A stretch of 43,799 nucleotides of DNA from Candidatus Omnitrophota bacterium (GCA_016214285.1 JACROV010000083.1:1-43799); one strand, 5' to 3'; shown: positions 27,999-36,495, counted from the stretch's first letter. A program made the numbers and translations. Notes: generated by a model not told the origin, from the sequence alone.

Positions 27999-28062
27999 GA
28001 CGTCAGTCATCAGTCTTCAGACATCAGGCTGACGACTGACGTCTGATGTCTGAAGACTAAAA
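27999..28062 (+). repeat. Inverted repeat, TCAGTC family (copy 2, queD-queC gap)
   Basis: cgtcagtcatcagtcttcag is followed by its inverted partner ctgaagact at the right end, with gtctgatgtctga between. It fills the gap completely. Confidence 0.85.
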
Positions 28063-28755
28063 ATGAAGAAAGCAGTCATTCTCCTCTCCGGCGGGCTGGA
28101 TTCGAGCACGGTCCTTTATTACGCCAGGGCCAGGGGATTTCAGCCGTCTTGCTTGGTCTTCGATTACGGGCAGCGCCACCGCGTGGAACTAAAAAGGGCG
28201 GCGGCAATCGCGCGGCAGGCGGGGTGCCCGTGCCGGATCGTAACGATCCGTCTGCCGTGGGGCGCTTCGGCGCTTTTGGACAAAAGGATCGGCTTGCCGA
28301 AACGAAAGGCGGTCGACCCCCGGGAGATCCCCGTAACGTACGTGCCGGCGCGCAACATCATCTTTTTAAGCTTCGCGGCGTCGTTCGCGGAAGCGATCGG
28401 CGCCCGGGCGATCTTCATCGGCGCCAACGCGATTGATTATTCCGGGTACCCGGATTGCCGGCCGGAATTCTTTCGCGCGTTCCAGCAGGCGCTCGACCGG
28501 GGCTTGAGATCCGGCGTGCAAAAAAAGACGATCAAAATTTACGCCCCGCTGTTACGTAAAACCAAGGCGCAGATCATTCGAATGGGATTGAAATTAAAGG
28601 TCCCTTACCAACGGACGTGGTCGTGCTACAGCGGCGGGCGCCGGCCTTGCGGCGCTTGCGACAGCTGCCTCTTGCGCCGCCGGGGATTTGAAGAAACCGG
28701 GTTAAAAGATCCGCTACTTGTCACCAGGACACCAGGTCACCCGTCACACGTGTGA
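28063..28755 (+). CDS. queC: 7-cyano-7-deazaguanine synthase QueC
   Basis: It converts 7-carboxy-7-deazaguanine to preQ0 using ATP and ammonia. The PP-loop LLSGGLDSST is at residues 6-15. Four zinc Cys are in the C-terminal WSCYSGGRRPCGACDSC. DYGQRH and GANAIDYSGYPDCRPEF are family motifs. The last dozen residues (from about 28719) are translated GGTGAC-type repeat, so the normal C-terminus has probably been extended by the repeat. Confidence 0.96.
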   Translation: MKKAVILLSGGLDSSTVLYYARARGFQPSCLVFDYGQRHRVELKRAAAIARQAGCPCRIVTIRLPWGASALLDKRIGLPKRKAVDPREIPVTYVPARNIIFLSFAASFAEAIGARAIFIGANAIDYSGYPDCRPEFFRAFQQALDRGLRSGVQKKTIKIYAPLLRKTKAQIIRMGLKLKVPYQRTWSCYSGGRRPCGACDSCLLRRRGFEETGLKDPLLVTRTPGHPSHV

Positions 28756-28785
28756 CTTTGTGACGTGGTGACTTGGTGACTTTGA
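28719..28785 (+). repeat. Inverted repeat, GTCACCAGG/GGTGAC family
   Basis: cttgtcaccaggacaccagg and its inverted partner gtggtgacttggtgac flank a central cacacgtgtg. It overlaps the 3' end of queC and ends just before queE's start. Related GGTGAC runs lie in mutL (18148-18175), with a GTCACGCGG variant in the amidase gene. Confidence 0.85.
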
Positions 28786-28787
28786 AT

Positions 28788-29477
28788 ATGAAAGCAAGAA
28801 TTTCCGAAATCTTCCACTCCATCCAGGGCGAAGGCAAGTACACCGGCCGGGAGCAGGTGTTCGTGCGGTTTTTTGAGTGCAACATGCACTGCGTCTGGTG
28901 CGACACGCCCAGGTCGATCGGCGACACGACCCGCCATTATAAAGAGTACGGCCTTGAGGAATTGCTCTCCGAGGTGAGAGACCTGTGGCCGGGCTGCCAT
29001 TCGGTGAGCTTGACCGGCGGCGAGCCGCTGGTGCAGAAGGATTTTATCAAAGAGCTTTTGCCGTCTTTTAAAAAAGAAGGAATGCGCTCCTGCCTGGAGA
29101 CCAACGGGATCTTTGACCGGCACCTTGCCGAGATCATCGACGACGTGGACATTATCGCGATGGACTTCAAATTGCCCAGCTCGACGAAGTGCCGGCCGTA
29201 TTGGGAGGAGCACGCGGCGTTCTTGCGGGTCGCCCGGCAAAAAGAGGTTTTTATCAAAGCGGTCATCTCCAGCGACACGGACAAAGAGGATATCGCGCGT
29301 TCCGTGGAGCTGGTCGCGGGGATCGACCCGAACATCCCCTTTATCCTGCAGCCGAATTATTTTGAGCGGCAAAACGGCGCCCTGGACCGCTGTCTGGATT
29401 ATCAGGATTATTGCCGGCAATATCTCACCGACGTCAAAGTGATGTCGCAGATGCACAAGGTGTGGAAAATAAGATGA
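28788..29477 (+). CDS. queE: 7-carboxy-7-deazaguanine synthase QueE
   Basis: A radical SAM enzyme that contracts the pterin ring to form 7-carboxy-7-deazaguanine. The cluster motif CNMHCVWC (CxxxCxxC) and SAM-binding TGGEPL are present, with the N-terminal SIQGEGKYTG typical of QueE. ATG 28788 is preferred over the GTG at 28773, which lies in the repeat. At 229 residues it fits the family. It works between QueD and QueC, its direct neighbours. Confidence 0.96.
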   Translation: MKARISEIFHSIQGEGKYTGREQVFVRFFECNMHCVWCDTPRSIGDTTRHYKEYGLEELLSEVRDLWPGCHSVSLTGGEPLVQKDFIKELLPSFKKEGMRSCLETNGIFDRHLAEIIDDVDIIAMDFKLPSSTKCRPYWEEHAAFLRVARQKEVFIKAVISSDTDKEDIARSVELVAGIDPNIPFILQPNYFERQNGALDRCLDYQDYCRQYLTDVKVMSQMHKVWKIR

Positions 29478-29540
29478 GTCTTCAGTCATCAGTCGTCAGA
29501 TTGGTCTGAAGACTGAAGTCTGATGTCTGACGACTAAGAG
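29478..29540 (+). repeat. Inverted repeat, TCAGTC family (copy 3, queE-queF gap)
   Basis: gtcttcagtcatcagtcgtc and tctgaagactgaagtctgat are complementary arms around a short centre. Same family as the mutS-mutL and queD-queC gaps. Confidence 0.85.
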
Positions 29541-29552
29541 CGAGGTTTTTCA

Positions 29553-29990
29553 ATGCCCAAACGAAAAAGTTCTTACGAAGACCGGCAGAATAATATCCGC
29601 GCGCTCAAGACGCCGGAGATCGAGGTTTGGGAAAATAAATATCCCGACAGAGATTACACAGTGCAGCTGTCTGTTCCCGAATGTACCTGCATTTGCCCCA
29701 AAACGGGCCTGCCGGATTTTGTGACGATCCATGTGACTTACGGGCCGGATAAGACGTGTGTCGAGTTAAAATCGTTTAAAATGTACATTATCGCCTTCCG
29801 TGATGTCGGGATCTTTCACGAACATCTGGTCAATAAGGTCCTCGATGATCTCGTCGCCGCCTGTCGTCCGCGCTGGGCGGAGGTTGAGGCGACCGTGAAC
29901 CCGCGCGGCGGCATTACGGCGACGGTGGTGGCGGAGTACCAAATGAAGCCTAGACTTACGGAACGAAGTGAACGTAAGTCTAAAGGCTGA
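29553..29990 (+). CDS. queF: NADPH-dependent 7-cyano-7-deazaguanine reductase QueF (short type)
   Basis: It reduces preQ0 to preQ1, which is then put into tRNA by Tgt (not in the window). The catalytic Cys lies in [11 protein letters not shown], with the Asp of the same motif. The QueF signature ELKSFKMYI follows. At 145 residues it is the unimodular form. A gaggttttt sequence gives a fair ribosome site before ATG 29553. The last 12 or so residues ([12 protein letters not shown]) are encoded by a perfect 10-base-stem hairpin at 29951-29982, apparently a repeat that replaced the native C-terminus. Confidence 0.95.
   Translation: MPKRKSSYEDRQNNIRALKTPEIEVWENKYPDRDYTVQLSVPECTCICPKTGLPDFVTIHVTYGPDKTCVELKSFKMYIIAFRDVGIFHEHLVNKVLDDLVAACRPRWAEVEATVNPRGGITATVVAEYQMKPRLTERSERKSKG
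29951..29982 (+). repeat. Hairpin repeat with GAACGAAGTGAA loop in the 3' end of queF
   Basis: tagacttacg and cgtaagtcta form a perfect 10-base stem around gaacgaagtgaa. Loop and stem resemble the 37844-37880 hairpin. Confidence 0.9.
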
Positions 29991-30009
29991 ATTTGGTAAA
30001 GGGGGGATT

Positions 30010-30726
30010 ATGTCCAGAGTAGACGGCCGCAATCCGGATCAACTGCGTAAAATTAAAATTACGAAGAATTTCGTCAAACACGCCGAAGGTTCCTGCCTGA
30101 TCGAATGCGGATTGACGCGGGTCATCTGCACGGCGAGCGTTGAGGAAAGCGTCCCGCCTTTTTTAAAAGGCAAAGGCACCGGCTGGGTGACCGCCGAATA
30201 CGGGATGCTGCCGCGATCCACGGACACGCGGATGCGCCGGGAAAAAACGCTCACCTCCGGACGGACGCTGGAGATCCAGCGCCTGATAGGAAGGTCTTTG
30301 CGCGGCGTCATTGATCTAAAACAATTGGGCGAGCGCACCGTCAAGATCGATTGCGACGTCATCCAGGCCGACGGGGGAACGCGCACGGCATCGATCACCG
30401 GCGGGTTTATCGCCCTGGCCCTGGCGCTTGACAAAATTAAGAAACAAAACTTGATCGACCGCGCGCCCTTGACGGATTACGTGGCCGCGGTGAGCGCCGG
30501 CATTTATAAAGGACAACCGCTCCTTGATCTCAATTATGAGGAGGATTCTTGCGCGGACATGGACATGAATGTGGTGATGGTCGGCAGCGGGAAATTCGTG
30601 GAAGTGCAGGGTACCGCGGAGCGCGCGCCGTTCTCCAGGCAGCAGATGGACAAGCTCTTGAATCTGGCCGCGCAAGGTATTCGGGAATTGATAAAAATGC
30701 AGAGAAAGTATGTTGGAACCATTTAG
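30010..30726 (+). CDS. rph: Ribonuclease PH
   Basis: A phosphate-dependent 3' exonuclease that trims tRNA ends. ATG 30010 is preceded by aaagggggg, a strong ribosome site. The 238-residue length matches the family. The start [12 protein letters not shown] and the phosphate-binding [11 protein letters not shown] are clear, and an Asp pair (DMDMNVVM) supplies metal ligands. The gene pair rph-rdgB is a common arrangement in bacteria. Confidence 0.97.
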   Translation: MSRVDGRNPDQLRKIKITKNFVKHAEGSCLIECGLTRVICTASVEESVPPFLKGKGTGWVTAEYGMLPRSTDTRMRREKTLTSGRTLEIQRLIGRSLRGVIDLKQLGERTVKIDCDVIQADGGTRTASITGGFIALALALDKIKKQNLIDRAPLTDYVAAVSAGIYKGQPLLDLNYEEDSCADMDMNVVMVGSGKFVEVQGTAERAPFSRQQMDKLLNLAAQGIRELIKMQRKYVGTI

Positions 30727-30790
30727 TTTTCAGTCATAAGACTTCAGTCTTCAGACTAATCTGACGACTGATGACTGACGTCTGATGTCT
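30727..30790 (+). repeat. Inverted repeat, TCAGTC family (copy 4, rph-rdgB gap)
   Basis: agtcataagacttcagtctt and gacgactgatgactgacgtc are the arms. The right arm runs into the first possible ATG of rdgB at 30785, which favours the later ATG at 30797 as the true start. Confidence 0.85.
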
Positions 30791-30796
30791 CATCCA

Positions 30797-31393
30797 ATGC
30801 ACGAACTCATCATCGCGACAACCAATCAAGGCAAGCTGCGGGAGATCAGGGAACTCCTCAAAGATTTTGTTCTTAAGATCACGTCTTTGTCCGATTATCC
30901 GGACGCGCCCAAAGTAGAAGAGGATGGCAAGAATTTCGCCCAGAACGCGCTCAAGAAAGCGGCCACGATCGCGTTGTACACGGGGAAGCTGACCCTCGGC
31001 GAGGATTCCGGCCTGGAAGTCAAGGCTTTGGATAACAAGCCCGGGATCCATTCGGCCCGCTTCTCGGGCGCCGACGCGACGGATAAAAAGAATAACGCCA
31101 AACTGCTGCGGGTATTGCGCGGCGCGCCTTTGAGAAAACGCCAGGCGCGTTACCGCTGTTTTGCCGCCCTTGTCGACGGGAAAGGTGTCATCGACGTGGT
31201 GAACGGTTCATGCGCCGGGCTTGTCGCGCTTCGCGGCCGCGGCAAGAACGGCTTCGGCTACGACCCGCTGTTTTTCCTTCCGCGATACAACAAAACTTTC
31301 GGAGAGCTGGCCCCTGCCATCAAAGCCAGGATCAGCCATCGGGCGAGAGCATTAAGCAAAGTAAAGAAAGTGTTAAAGAAATACATCGGATAG
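30797..31393 (+). CDS. rdgB: XTP/dITP diphosphatase (RdgB/HAM1 family)
   Basis: It removes ITP, dITP and XTP from the nucleotide pool. ATTNQGKLREI near the start, LGEDSGLEV with the metal Asp, and SHRARAL at the C-terminus are all diagnostic. With ATG 30797 it is 198 residues; ATG 30785 adds four residues from repeat DNA. It is the last gene of the murI-que-rph run, followed by a repeat and a convergent gene. Confidence 0.96.
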   Translation: MHELIIATTNQGKLREIRELLKDFVLKITSLSDYPDAPKVEEDGKNFAQNALKKAATIALYTGKLTLGEDSGLEVKALDNKPGIHSARFSGADATDKKNNAKLLRVLRGAPLRKRQARYRCFAALVDGKGVIDVVNGSCAGLVALRGRGKNGFGYDPLFFLPRYNKTFGELAPAIKARISHRARALSKVKKVLKKYIG

Positions 31394-31459
31394 TTAGTAT
31401 TTCGTATCTCGCATACCGTATTTCGTACGAAATACGAGCGACGAAATACGAGATACGAT
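31393..31459 (+). repeat. Inverted repeat, TTCGTATTTCGG family (copy 4, between convergent rdgB and the AsmA-like gene)
   Basis: atttcgtatctcgcataccg and cgacgaaatacgagatacg are close complements around tttcgtacgaaa. It could act as a terminator for both converging genes. Confidence 0.85.
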
Positions 31460-34400
31460 TAGAAAATTTCCTTCAATATCGTCCCAATCCCTTCCTTGAT
31501 GCCTCCCTTGAGGACATCCGTCGTTTTTTCGAGGATTTTAAAAGGAAGGGTCTGGACTTTGTACTGCGGATTGCGCAGGGTTCCGGTGAGCTTTATGGAA
31601 ACATAATCTCCCTGGGACAGCAAAAGCGAGGGGATTTTTTTGAGCGATGTGGATTCGGCGGCGGCCAGTTCCCCAAAAGTCGGCGCGATGTCGAAGTTGA
31701 TGTTCCCCTCAAGATCGATCCATCCCTGTCCTTTAAGGCTGATGCTGTTGCTGTTCATCGCGGCGTCGGCGGTCGCGATCTTCCCGTCGGCCATTGTAAA
31801 ATTTGCCTGCCCGTCGGTAAAGACGACGTCCTTGAACTCCGGGATGAGCAGCACATCCGGAAGACCGTCAAGGATGTTCCAGCGGAAAAGATGTCCTTGT
31901 GTGACGGACAACGAGCCGCCGCCTTTCCATCGCGCGGGGTCTTTGAGGATGCCGCTTAAATTCAGGAAAGCGGAAAGTCGTCCGGCCAGGAATTTATTTC
32001 TCGGCAGGTTGCTTTCGCGTAAAATGGCCAGGTCCATGCCTTCCAGCGATCCGGTCAATTGCGCGAGGATTTCTTCCTGCGCCAGGTCCGCCGAGGAAAT
32101 GAGGTTAAGGCTGCCGTTATAGACGCGGCCCGTGAGATCGCATTTGCTGACGTGCCGGTCGCGCTGCGTGTATTCAATGACAGGGTCATCGAGATGAAAG
32201 CCGTTGAAAGATACCGTCGGCGCGCGGGCGGTAAACGTCAGGTCCCAGTCCTGCCAGTTTTTCGGTTTTCCTTTAAAGAGTCCTCCGCCGGAAAACGTGC
32301 CAACGGGCTGGAATTTCAAGATCCGCTCTTTAAGCGCGGACGAGAAGGCGCTCAAGTCCTCGAGGCTCAAGGTGAACGTTCCACGGATGTCCATATCCGG
32401 CTCATTTTTTTCCAGCAGATGCACGTCGCCTTTGATATCCATCGAGCTGTTGAAATATTTCCCCGTCAGGAAAACGATCTGAAAGGCCTGGTTCAAGATT
32501 TTGATCTGGGCCGAAGCGTTGAGAACTTGCGAGGTCACCTCAACGTCCACGGTCGGCCGCGAAAAGTCGGCGAACTGGCCGTTAATGGTGTATTGGTTCT
32601 TTTGGTAAAGGCCCCGGAGATCTTTCCAGACGATCAAGTCTTTTTTGTAATCGATCTCCCCGGAAATTCCGGTAATTTCACCCGGGACTTTTGGGCTGGT
32701 GATGGTCGCGTTGTGCAATTTGGCATTGAGCTGGATGTCCGCGGTAGCGGGGCTTTTGATATCTCCCAGGTAAGACGTCTCAACGGCGGCCGTCCCGGCG
32801 GCAGTGAAGTTCGTTTTTTCCGCCAGGACCGGGAACGCCGCGAAAAGTTTTTGCAGGTCGAGGTTGTCCGTTTTCGCTTTGATATTCAAGAGGGGCTGGC
32901 CGAAGTTGATAAGGGAGCCGGAGGCCTCGATGTCCGTCCCCTGCGCCTGAAAGCTCAACTGGCCGCTGGCAAGCCGGTTGGTCTCGATCTGGATCGTCCC
33001 GCGTATTTTCTCGATTCTCCCGACGTAGGGGACGTCCTTGATGACCCCGTCGGCAAAATGCAATTCGCCGGAATAAAGATATTTATTGTCCTGGCCGTTA
33101 GGGTCATACTGATAGGTCAGGTTCCCGTCGGGGTGACCTTCCAGGGCGATCTGCGGCGTCAATTGCAGATGAGCATTTCTCAAGCCCAGGTCGGATTTGA
33201 TCTCGCAGCCGCCTCCTTGACAAATTAATTGAGTTTCATGGCTTTTGAGGTCCGTCTGAAGAAATTTGTCAGCGGCCCAATCCATACGTCCGTCGGAAAA
33301 CTGCAGGTCGCTTAAGATGCCGAGCCTGCCTTCATCGAAGGCGAACTTTGTTTTTTGTGTCGTCAGATCCCCGCGCAGTTTATAGTCAACGGAAAACGCC
33401 GCGTCCAGCCCGTTGATGTCCAGGGCCGTTTCCAGGCGGATGCCGCGCTCATCGTTACGCATGACAAAGTCGTTGGCCCGGACGGTTTGCGCGCGGATAC
33501 CTTTGTTTTCCCCCGTGACCACGCGCGTCTCTTCCAGGATGAGGCTGCCTTGGGCGGACATTCCCTGGGGAGAAATATCCAGCGATTTTATGTCGGCGCT
33601 TATCTTGCCATTGAGCGAACGCCCTTGCGCGAACGTGATAAAAGTTGAGTCAGATTCCAGGTGCCCGCTGGCCGTCCAGCGCCCGTCCTGGCGGGTCAGG
33701 GAAACGTCGGTTGCCTGCGCCGAAGTGACGATTTTCTTTCCTCCGGCAAGCTCGACGTCCATCTTGTCGACGGCCGCGCTCCCCTGGACCTGCAGCCCGT
33801 CGGGCTCCCAATTCAGGTTCAAATCCAGCGAGGTGATGATACCGTCTTGGAAATGGATATCCTGCGGCAGCCATAGGTCCCCCGAGGGGGAGGAGCCTTT
33901 GGCCGCGGGGGAGGGAATAAGGGATAAGTATTGGGCCAGGGCGACGCGCTCCGCGATGACGCGGGCGGAAAGCCTGCGTGATTCAAGGTAATAATTTCCT
34001 TTGATGTTGACGGTAGATTCACGGCGGGGAATTCTGCCTTGCAGGGTAAAGCGGACGATCTTGTTGAGCGAGAACCGGGCGTCGAGTTCGATGTTGTTGA
34101 TGACTTCATGAAAATTTCCCGGCACGGTCTGGTCGGTGTAGGCGATCTCGCCGTTTTTGACGATGATCTTGCGCGGGGCGAGAGTCCATGAACTCTTGCC
34201 GGAGGTTCCCTCCCCTCGGGGAGCCTCTGGCCGAGGGGAAGGAGATTTCTCCGTGGCCAGCAGATCGGAGAAATTCCACCGGTTGGTGTCTTCACGCACG
34301 ATCTGCGCGAACGGGCCGCTCACGCGCATCGACGGGATCAGGATGATCTTTTTCTGGAATACCGGCGCCAGGAGGACATGGAAACTGACCTCATCGGCCT

Positions 34401-34644
34401 GCAGAAAGACGCGCTCGGGATCGTCTTTCTGGTAGACGGTGACGTTACGCACGATAAACCCGCGCAAGGGGCTGAAGTGGATCTCATCGATGGTGACGTT
34501 ACGCTGAAGATATTCCTGCGCCCGGGCGATGACGAAGCGTTTGAACTGGACCGGCAAAAAGATGTTCTGAATATAGAAATAAAGAAAATGGGACAGGATA
34601 AAGATCGTCAGGAGGGTATAGATTGTCTTGCGCGTCCAGTGCAT
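31459..34644 (-). CDS. Large AsmA-like envelope protein
   Basis: 1,061 residues with an N-terminal membrane anchor (about residues 8-30) and the rest predicted periplasmic beta-rich sequence. Typical AsmA features are NVTIDEIHFSPLRGFIVRNV, repeated G.L/D.N.KA.. strands and a C-terminal LTGTLRNPQYKV close. AsmA/TamB-type proteins are long bridges thought to carry phospholipids between membranes. The gene has an in-frame palindrome at 34208-34242 giving a Ser/Pro/Arg-rich insert (SPSPRPEAPRGEG), and a second Pro/Ser-rich insert near 33870-33910. Both look like inserted repeats in loops. lpxD lies divergently upstream, consistent with an outer-membrane role. Confidence 0.85.
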   Translation of the reverse strand: MHWTRKTIYTLLTIFILSHFLYFYIQNIFLPVQFKRFVIARAQEYLQRNVTIDEIHFSPLRGFIVRNVTVYQKDDPERVFLQADEVSFHVLLAPVFQKKIILIPSMRVSGPFAQIVREDTNRWNFSDLLATEKSPSPRPEAPRGEGTSGKSSWTLAPRKIIVKNGEIAYTDQTVPGNFHEVINNIELDARFSLNKIVRFTLQGRIPRRESTVNIKGNYYLESRRLSARVIAERVALAQYLSLIPSPAAKGSSPSGDLWLPQDIHFQDGIITSLDLNLNWEPDGLQVQGSAAVDKMDVELAGGKKIVTSAQATDVSLTRQDGRWTASGHLESDSTFITFAQGRSLNGKISADIKSLDISPQGMSAQGSLILEETRVVTGENKGIRAQTVRANDFVMRNDERGIRLETALDINGLDAAFSVDYKLRGDLTTQKTKFAFDEGRLGILSDLQFSDGRMDWAADKFLQTDLKSHETQLICQGGGCEIKSDLGLRNAHLQLTPQIALEGHPDGNLTYQYDPNGQDNKYLYSGELHFADGVIKDVPYVGRIEKIRGTIQIETNRLASGQLSFQAQGTDIEASGSLINFGQPLLNIKAKTDNLDLQKLFAAFPVLAEKTNFTAAGTAAVETSYLGDIKSPATADIQLNAKLHNATITSPKVPGEITGISGEIDYKKDLIVWKDLRGLYQKNQYTINGQFADFSRPTVDVEVTSQVLNASAQIKILNQAFQIVFLTGKYFNSSMDIKGDVHLLEKNEPDMDIRGTFTLSLEDLSAFSSALKERILKFQPVGTFSGGGLFKGKPKNWQDWDLTFTARAPTVSFNGFHLDDPVIEYTQRDRHVSKCDLTGRVYNGSLNLISSADLAQEEILAQLTGSLEGMDLAILRESNLPRNKFLAGRLSAFLNLSGILKDPARWKGGGSLSVTQGHLFRWNILDGLPDVLLIPEFKDVVFTDGQANFTMADGKIATADAAMNSNSISLKGQGWIDLEGNINFDIAPTFGELAAAESTSLKKIPSLLLSQGDYVSIKLTGTLRNPQYKVQTLPFKILEKTTDVLKGGIKEGIGTILKEIF

Positions 34645-34944
34645 GGCATTTATGGTTCGACGCGCTTCGCTTGCTCACCATTGGAGCGTCGAACCACCCT
34701 GAGCGAGCGAAGCGCGTCGAAGGGTTAACTTAAAGTTAGAAGTTTATTATAACCAGGCGCGGCACGCGTTGCAAAGCAAAACAAAAGGGAGGGAATCCGA
34801 GGATTCGGAGATCCTTTCCGAAGCTTGAAGAATCCTGTCTGGCACTATTTCGCGGCAGTGCTACAATATATAATACTTTGAACAAATAAATCAAAAGAAG
34901 GACCTCTGTCGCAAAAGGACGCTCACGCCGCGGAAAGGAAAAAT
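34645..34944 (+). other. Divergent AsmA-lpxD intergenic region
   Basis: No gene seen. It holds a long inverted repeat with arms at about 34654-34679 and 34698-34725, built on gagcgagcgaagcgcgtcga. An AT-rich stretch, a smaller imperfect palindrome around 34795-34815 and the likely lpxD promoter at 34840-34867 follow. Confidence 0.7.
34840..34867 (+). promoter_or_regulatory. Likely promoter of lpxD
   Basis: CTGGCA at 34840-34845 and TACAAT at 34862-34867, spaced 16 bases, fit a housekeeping promoter. A tataatact run directly after the -10 box helps melting. The gene's ATG is about 80 bases downstream, with aaagga as ribosome site. Confidence 0.55.
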
Positions 34945-36009
34945 ATGTTCCCATTAAATAGCTTCGAAAAGCTCGACCCCAGTTTCAAGGTCCGTTCGCC
35001 CAAAGGGAAGGGAAACGGCGCGCCGGTCACCACGCTCTGTTCGCTTGACCAGTTCCATCAGGGCGGCATGATCTTCATCAAAAATAAAAAATATTACCAA
35101 CGGCTGCTGGATAAGCTGCAAACGGGCGCGGCGCTTAATGATGTAGGCGTTGTTTTCCAGGATTCGTTTTTTAAGACGATTGCCGCGGAGGAAAAATCCG
35201 GCGCGCTGGAGCGCTTCGCCTTTTACGCTACCGTAGAATCCGTTGACCTGGCGTTGTCGCGTTTTTCAAAATTATTTTATGATGAATTTAACGCTCTGGG
35301 CAACGATCTCGTCGATGGGCGCAAAACAGGCACGGCCAGGGTCGATCCCGCCAGCGCAGTCGCGGAAAATGTCTTTATCGGCGCGGGCGTCACGGTCGGC
35401 GCGCGCGCTGTTATTCATTCCGGCTGCGCGATACTATCGCATTCGACGGTCGGCGAGAATACGGTGCTCTATCCCAACGTCGTGATTTACCGCAATGTGC
35501 ACATCGGCAAGAATTGCCGGATCCACGCGAACACGACGGTCGGTTCGGACGGGTACGGCTATAATTATTTTAAAGGCGAGCACCTGAAGGTCTGGCATTT
35601 CGGCGGGGTTGTGATCAAGGATTCGGTCGAGATCGGATCAGGGACATCGATCGACCAGGGCACGTTCTCTCCGACGACGATCGGCGAAGGGACCAAGATC
35701 GATAACCAGGTCCATATGGGGCATAATTGCAAGGTCGGCAAAGGTGTTTTGATCACCGGACAGGCGGGGTTCTCCGGCAGCGTCACTGTGGGTGACTATG
35801 TCGTGATGGGAGGGTGCGCTGTTTTTGCTCCGGAGGTCGTCGTCGGCAAAGGTGCGCAGATCGGCGGGCTCTCGGGGGTGACCAGCGACGTGCCGGAAGG
35901 GGCCGTATATGCCGGGCATCCCGCGCGCCCGCTCAATGAATTTCTGCGGTCTGTGGCCGCATTAAGAAAACTGGCTCTGAAAAATAAAATAAAAATTCCG
36001 GTGGAATAA
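34945..36009 (+). CDS. lpxD: UDP-3-O-acylglucosamine N-acyltransferase LpxD
   Basis: Third step of lipid A synthesis, adding the amide-linked acyl chain. The C-terminal two thirds are hexapeptide repeats forming a left-handed beta helix. The catalytic His is in NQVHMGHNC, and VGSDGYGY with FGGV fits the LpxD active-site region. The N-terminal 100 residues would be the uridine-binding domain but are divergent, with a long lead-in. A C-terminal helix (LRSVAALRKL) is as expected. At 354 residues it is of usual length. It shows that the organism makes lipid A. Confidence 0.93.
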   Translation: MFPLNSFEKLDPSFKVRSPKGKGNGAPVTTLCSLDQFHQGGMIFIKNKKYYQRLLDKLQTGAALNDVGVVFQDSFFKTIAAEEKSGALERFAFYATVESVDLALSRFSKLFYDEFNALGNDLVDGRKTGTARVDPASAVAENVFIGAGVTVGARAVIHSGCAILSHSTVGENTVLYPNVVIYRNVHIGKNCRIHANTTVGSDGYGYNYFKGEHLKVWHFGGVVIKDSVEIGSGTSIDQGTFSPTTIGEGTKIDNQVHMGHNCKVGKGVLITGQAGFSGSVTVGDYVVMGGCAVFAPEVVVGKGAQIGGLSGVTSDVPEGAVYAGHPARPLNEFLRSVAALRKLALKNKIKIPVE

Positions 36010-36091
36010 GTGTTCTAGTCTGTCTGGGGTTGAATCTGCTATGATGTGTCCCTGTCGATGAGACGGGAAAAATCGGAAAGGGGGTGGCCGC

Positions 36092-36157
36092 ATGGGAGAC
36101 AAGAGCAAGGGCAGGAAAGACAAGAAAAACAAGAAGCCCAAGCAGGGCAAAAAATAG
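36092..36157 (+). CDS. Tiny lysine-rich peptide (21 aa)
   Basis: ATG 36092 starts a 21-residue peptide beginning MGDKSKG; 12 of its residues are Lys or Arg. A ribosome site (gaaaggggg, about 10 bases upstream) and a TATGAT box at 36040 support expression. Very short basic peptides with this kind of start (MGDKS...) are found in many Proteobacteria, but I know no function. A strong hairpin at 36176-36199 follows the stop. It could be a nucleic-acid-binding or ribosome-linked peptide; that is a guess. Confidence 0.55.
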   Translation: MGDKSKGRKDKKNKKPKQGKK

Positions 36158-36175
36158 TTTTTTTAAGCCGGGCTC

Positions 36176-36199
36176 CCGGGGGCAGCACATTGCCCCCGG
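36176..36199 (+). terminator. Strong hairpin after the lysine-rich peptide
   Basis: ccgggggca and tgcccccgg form a perfect 9-base GC-rich stem with a 6-base loop. No T-run follows, so it is at best an imperfect terminator. Confidence 0.45.
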
Positions 36200-36495
36200 T
36201 GCCGGGTTGACCTTCCCTCCGAAAACGCCCGTCGGTTTTTATCCGTAAATTGCGGCCTTATTTATCCGCCTTCCTCCCGCAGGGAGCCTAACGGGCAGAA
36301 TACCACGGCTTTTTAAGCCGTGGATGAATGCGGTAAAAAGCCGTGGCGCTTCGGTGGATTCCGCCCCAACGACATGTCTGCGGATAACCCCGACGAGTAT
36401 GGCGAAATTGTCGAAGAGAATTTCGCCATATTTTATCCCGAGAAATTTCTTTAGAAATTTCCGGGACTTTACCCTTGAAATCGCAGGGGCGATTT
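36200..36495 (+). other. Hairpin-rich stretch without a clear gene
   Basis: Several strong palindromes lie in a row and run on to about 36550: ccacggctttttaagccgtg at 36302, an atggcgaaatt/aatttcgccat pair at about 36399-36430, gaaatttctttagaaatttc at about 36443, and gaaatcgcaggggcgatttc at about 36477. A less perfect ccacgagctttagcccgtgg lies at about 36522. I see no convincing protein here. It may be a structured RNA or an array of unrelated hairpin repeats. Confidence 0.6.

Noticed and set aside
19219-30790. CRISPR array
   Set aside because: The repeats are inverted, lie in separate gene gaps, and have no regular spacers or cas genes nearby.
32059-33228. 389-codon plus-strand frame opposite the AsmA-like gene
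   Set aside because: Arg/Val-rich antisense shadow of a well-supported AsmA-like protein.
34840-34860. Sigma-54 promoter before lpxD (TGGCAC)
   Set aside because: The GG and GC elements are one base too close (9 instead of 10 between them).
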